Positions 5,482 through 7,180 of a stretch of DNA of 7,180 nucleotides are shown here, one piece after another. The stretch spans positions 1-7,180 of the forward strand of contig JAJYAB010000088.1 in NCBI GenBank assembly GCA_021779775.1. Direction: 5' to 3'. Each line of letters begins with the position of its first letter. Position 1 is the stretch's first letter. The notes beneath the pieces are model-generated. The model worked only from the letters and a program-made list of their open reading frames with translations, was not told the DNA's origin and did not search any database. This DNA is from Actinomycetes bacterium. GTDB taxonomy: Bacteria > Actinomycetota > Acidimicrobiia > Acidimicrobiales > UBA8190. Position numbers and translations under genes: made by a program.

Positions 5482-6339
5482 ATGAGCGGCCTTGCGCTGT
5501 GCTCGCTGCGCTCCTGTGGGGTGACGACGACAGCACTCGGGCTGACCGCAGCCCTGGCGACAGCGGGGCCGGTCGTCTTGGCCGAGCTCGACCCTCACGG
5601 CGGGACCCTTGCCGCCCGGCTCGGGCTGGCATCGGACCCCGGCTTGGTGAGCCTGGCCGCTGCCGCCCGCAGAAGGGGCGGACCCGAGGTAGTCCTCGAG
5701 CACACCCAGGCCCTTCCGCACGGCGGTCAAGTCCTCTTGGGCCCGGCGACCGGTGCCCAGACGCGTGCTGCGCTCGCTGTTGCCGCTGGCGTGCTGGCGC
5801 ACCTGGACGCGCTCGATGTCGACGTCGTCGCCGACTGCGGACGGGTGGGGGACCTGGGGGCACTGGCCTCCTCGCTCCCCTGGGCCGACCGGGTGGTGGT
5901 GGTGTGCCGGCCCGAGCTTTCGGACCTGCACGCCCTGGCCTCTTCGCTTCAAGCCGGACCGTCATGGACCGACCGCCTCGGGCTGGTGCTCTGCGGGAGC
6001 GGTCCCTACCCGGCCGGCGAGGTCAGCGATGCGATCGGGCTGGCGGTCATCGGGCACGTCCCCTTCGATCCCGATGGTGCCATCTTGTTCGCCGCTCCTG
6101 GCCCGCCGGCAAAGTCACTGTGGCGCACTCCATTTGGTCGCGCGGTGCGAAGCCTCGTCGACCAGCTCGCCACCAGCGGTACTGCTGGGCCATACCGGAC
6201 AACCGGAGCAGCAGCGTCCCAGGGAGCAGCGCCGTCCCCGGGAACCGAGGACCCGGACGCGGCGCTCGGCGCCCCGAGGACCCCAGATGACGATCCGTAC
6301 GCCCGGATCGCAGGCGACAGGGAGCCGGTGGCGCGGTGA
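5482..6339 (+). CDS. MinD/ParA-like, CpaE-type protein with degenerate P-loop
   Basis: The 285-residue product has the Rossmann-like layout of MinD/ParA ATPases. It begins with a deviant P-loop CSLRSCGVTTTALGLTAAL (7-25), then VVLAELDPHGGTLAARLGL (31-49), then DVDVVADCGRV (112-122) in the Walker B/switch position, then ADRVVVVCRPELSDLHAL (135-152), and VIGHVPFDPDGA (189-200). Related actinobacterial proteins carry KGSPGVTT; here the signature lysine is absent (RSCGVTT), so nucleotide binding may be altered or lost. A disordered Pro/Gly/Asp-rich tail covers about 230-285. CpaE-like proteins localise the Tad machinery to its site on the membrane. GAGG (5470-5473), 8 nt before the ATG, supports the start. 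Its stop overlaps the next GTG as GTGA. Confidence 0.85.
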   Translation: MSGLALCSLRSCGVTTTALGLTAALATAGPVVLAELDPHGGTLAARLGLASDPGLVSLAAAARRRGGPEVVLEHTQALPHGGQVLLGPATGAQTRAALAVAAGVLAHLDALDVDVVADCGRVGDLGALASSLPWADRVVVVCRPELSDLHALASSLQAGPSWTDRLGLVLCGSGPYPAGEVSDAIGLAVIGHVPFDPDGAILFAAPGPPAKSLWRTPFGRAVRSLVDQLATSGTAGPYRTTGAAASQGAAPSPGTEDPDAALGAPRTPDDDPYARIAGDREPVAR

Positions 6340-7112
6340 GCGACGCCCAGCTCTCGGCCCGGCTGCGCCGTGAGGTGTTCGCCCGGCTCGCCGAGCGGCG
6401 CCAGGGCGATGCCGGCACCGGGACGAGTTTCAGTGTCGACGATGAGCAGGCTCTCGGTCGGGCCCTCATCGCCGACGCCCTCGACGCGCTGGCCCGAGAG
6501 GCAATCGCCGGCGGGCGGGCGGTGCTGGCCCCCGACGACGAGGACGAGCTCGCCCGGGAGGTCTTCGACGCGCTGTTCGGCATGGACCTGCTCCAGCGCC
6601 TGCTCGACGACCCCTCGGTCGAGAACATCAACGCCAATGGCTGTGACCGGGTCTTCGTCCGTTACGCCGACGGCCGATCCGAGCAGGTCGGGCCGATCGC
6701 CCGCTCAGACGACGAGCTGGTCGACCTTCTGCGCAGCTCAGGCGCCCGGGCCGGCAACACCGAGCGGAGATTCGACACCGGCACCCCGCGGCTCTCCCTC
6801 CAGCTCCCTGACGGCTCACGGCTGTTCGCGGTGATGGCGGTGTCTGCTCGCCCGTCGCTCTCGGTGCGCCGGCATCGCTACCTGAAGGTGACCTGCGACG
6901 ACCTGATCGGACTTCACACGTTGGATGCGGCGCTGCGGTCGTTCCTCGGTGCGGCGATGCGGGCGAAGAAGTCCTGTGTCATCTGCGGAGGGACCGGGGT
7001 CGGCAAGACCACGCTGCTGCGGGCCATGGCCGCAGACATCCCCCCAGGCGAGCGGATCGTCACCATCGAGGACTCCCTCGAGCTAGCGGAGGCTTCCGGG
7101 CTAGCGATCTGA
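6336..7112 (+). pseudogene. CpaF/TadA-type secretion ATPase, truncated after Walker A
   Basis: The frame encodes 258 residues starting from GTG 6336, which overlaps the previous stop (GTGA). Residues about 35-135 are the CpaF N-terminal region (DLLQRLLDDPSVENINANGC, then VFVRYADG), 140-190 the RFD...SLQLPDGSRL and SVRRHRY region, and 213-225 ICGGTGVGKT, the intact Walker A, followed by PPGERIVTIEDSLEL (236-250). Family members then carry about 200 further residues with the Asp box, Walker B and His box. Here they are replaced by AEASGLAI and a TGA. The protein therefore should lack ATPase activity and would disable the Tad-like motor, unless the rest is elsewhere. The loss coincides with a composition change, suggesting insertion or rearrangement rather than slow decay. 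It could also be an assembly join. Confidence 0.85.
7082..7106 (+). repeat. Direct repeat GCTAGCG at the break in the CpaF-like gene
   Basis: GCTAGCG occurs at 7082-7088 and 7100-7106, 18 bp apart, exactly where family similarity of the ATPase is lost. GCTAGC is itself palindromic. The repeat may be a target duplication, a recombination scar or coincidence. Confidence 0.45.
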
Positions 7113-7180
7113 GCCCCTCTTTGGGCCTTCCGAAAGTTTCTTCCAAATAACCCGCTGACCAGCGCGTTTACCCAGGTCAA
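7113..7180. other. Lower-GC tail of unknown origin at the right edge
   Basis: Hand count from 7108 to 7180 gives 39 G/C of 73, clearly below the operon. On the minus strand one frame (7101-7180) is open from the edge to a TAG at 7101-7103 and ends KKLSEGPKRGSDR, which could be the tail of a gene entering from the right. CGCTG/CAGCG (7153-7164) forms a short hairpin. I recognise no insertion sequence end or gene here. Confidence 0.3.

Noticed and set aside
4652..5965. Very long minus-strand open frame across the CpaB- and CpaE-like genes
   Set aside because: Antisense of real GC-rich genes; composition is Arg/Pro/Ser/Ala-rich without domains.
6914..7180. Minus-strand open frame entering from the right edge
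   Set aside because: Most of it is antisense to the Walker A region of the CpaF-like gene (VVLPTPVPP is the usual antisense pattern); only the last 70 bases are unexplained.
1..7180. CRISPR array, rRNA, complete tRNA or recognisable insertion sequence
   Set aside because: No regularly spaced repeats, no RNA gene structure and no transposase motif were seen.

Overview
The window is high-GC DNA with NNG/NNC-biased codons, frequent GTG starts and 4-bp stop/start overlaps. Together with a CRP-type regulator, a lipoprotein and a Tad/CpaF-like operon of actinobacterial flavour, this points to an actinobacterium, chromosome or plasmid. I cannot name the genus. The assignments rest on motif recognition, not on searches.

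Left part (1-2037, minus strand): four genes lie head to tail and read leftwards. First is an antibiotic-biosynthesis-monooxygenase (ABM) fold protein (1735-2037). Next is a short DUF3024 protein that appears to have lost its central part (1454-1738). A second ABM-fold protein follows (1123-1449). Last is a GTG-started protein of unknown function that runs off the left edge (<1-1052) and carries a weak PD-(D/E)XK-like motif. The first three are coupled by an ATGA overlap and a 4-nt gap.

Middle (2038-3228): a 216-bp divergent region precedes a CRP/FNR-family regulator (2254-2952). The region has a possible -10 box and a 21-codon leader ORF with a strong Shine-Dalgarno. After the regulator comes about 276 bp of non-coding DNA rich in symmetry. 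It contains a perfect TGTGA-N6-TCACA site, a one-mismatch second copy exactly 22 bp away, a third related inverted repeat, and a perfect 10-bp inverted repeat with a 39-nt spacer. The regulator's recognition helix keeps the Arg-Glu-x3-Arg pattern that reads TGTGA, while its cyclic-nucleotide cassette lacks the cAMP-contacting Glu and Arg.

Right part (3229-7112, plus strand): a tight five-gene operon encodes a lipoprotein, a secreted PKD-like protein that seems to start at CTG, a membrane-anchored SAF/CpaB-like protein, a MinD/CpaE-like protein with a degenerate P-loop, and a CpaF/TadA-type secretion ATPase. This is the front half of an actinobacterial Tad-like pilus or secretion cluster. The ATPase stops just after its Walker A motif, and the composition drops to about 53% GC in the last 73 bases, suggesting a rearrangement or insertion junction at about 7080-7112. 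The most attractive hypothesis here is a self-contained circuit in which a non-cAMP CRP-family protein controls the adjacent Tad-like surface operon through the paired operators.
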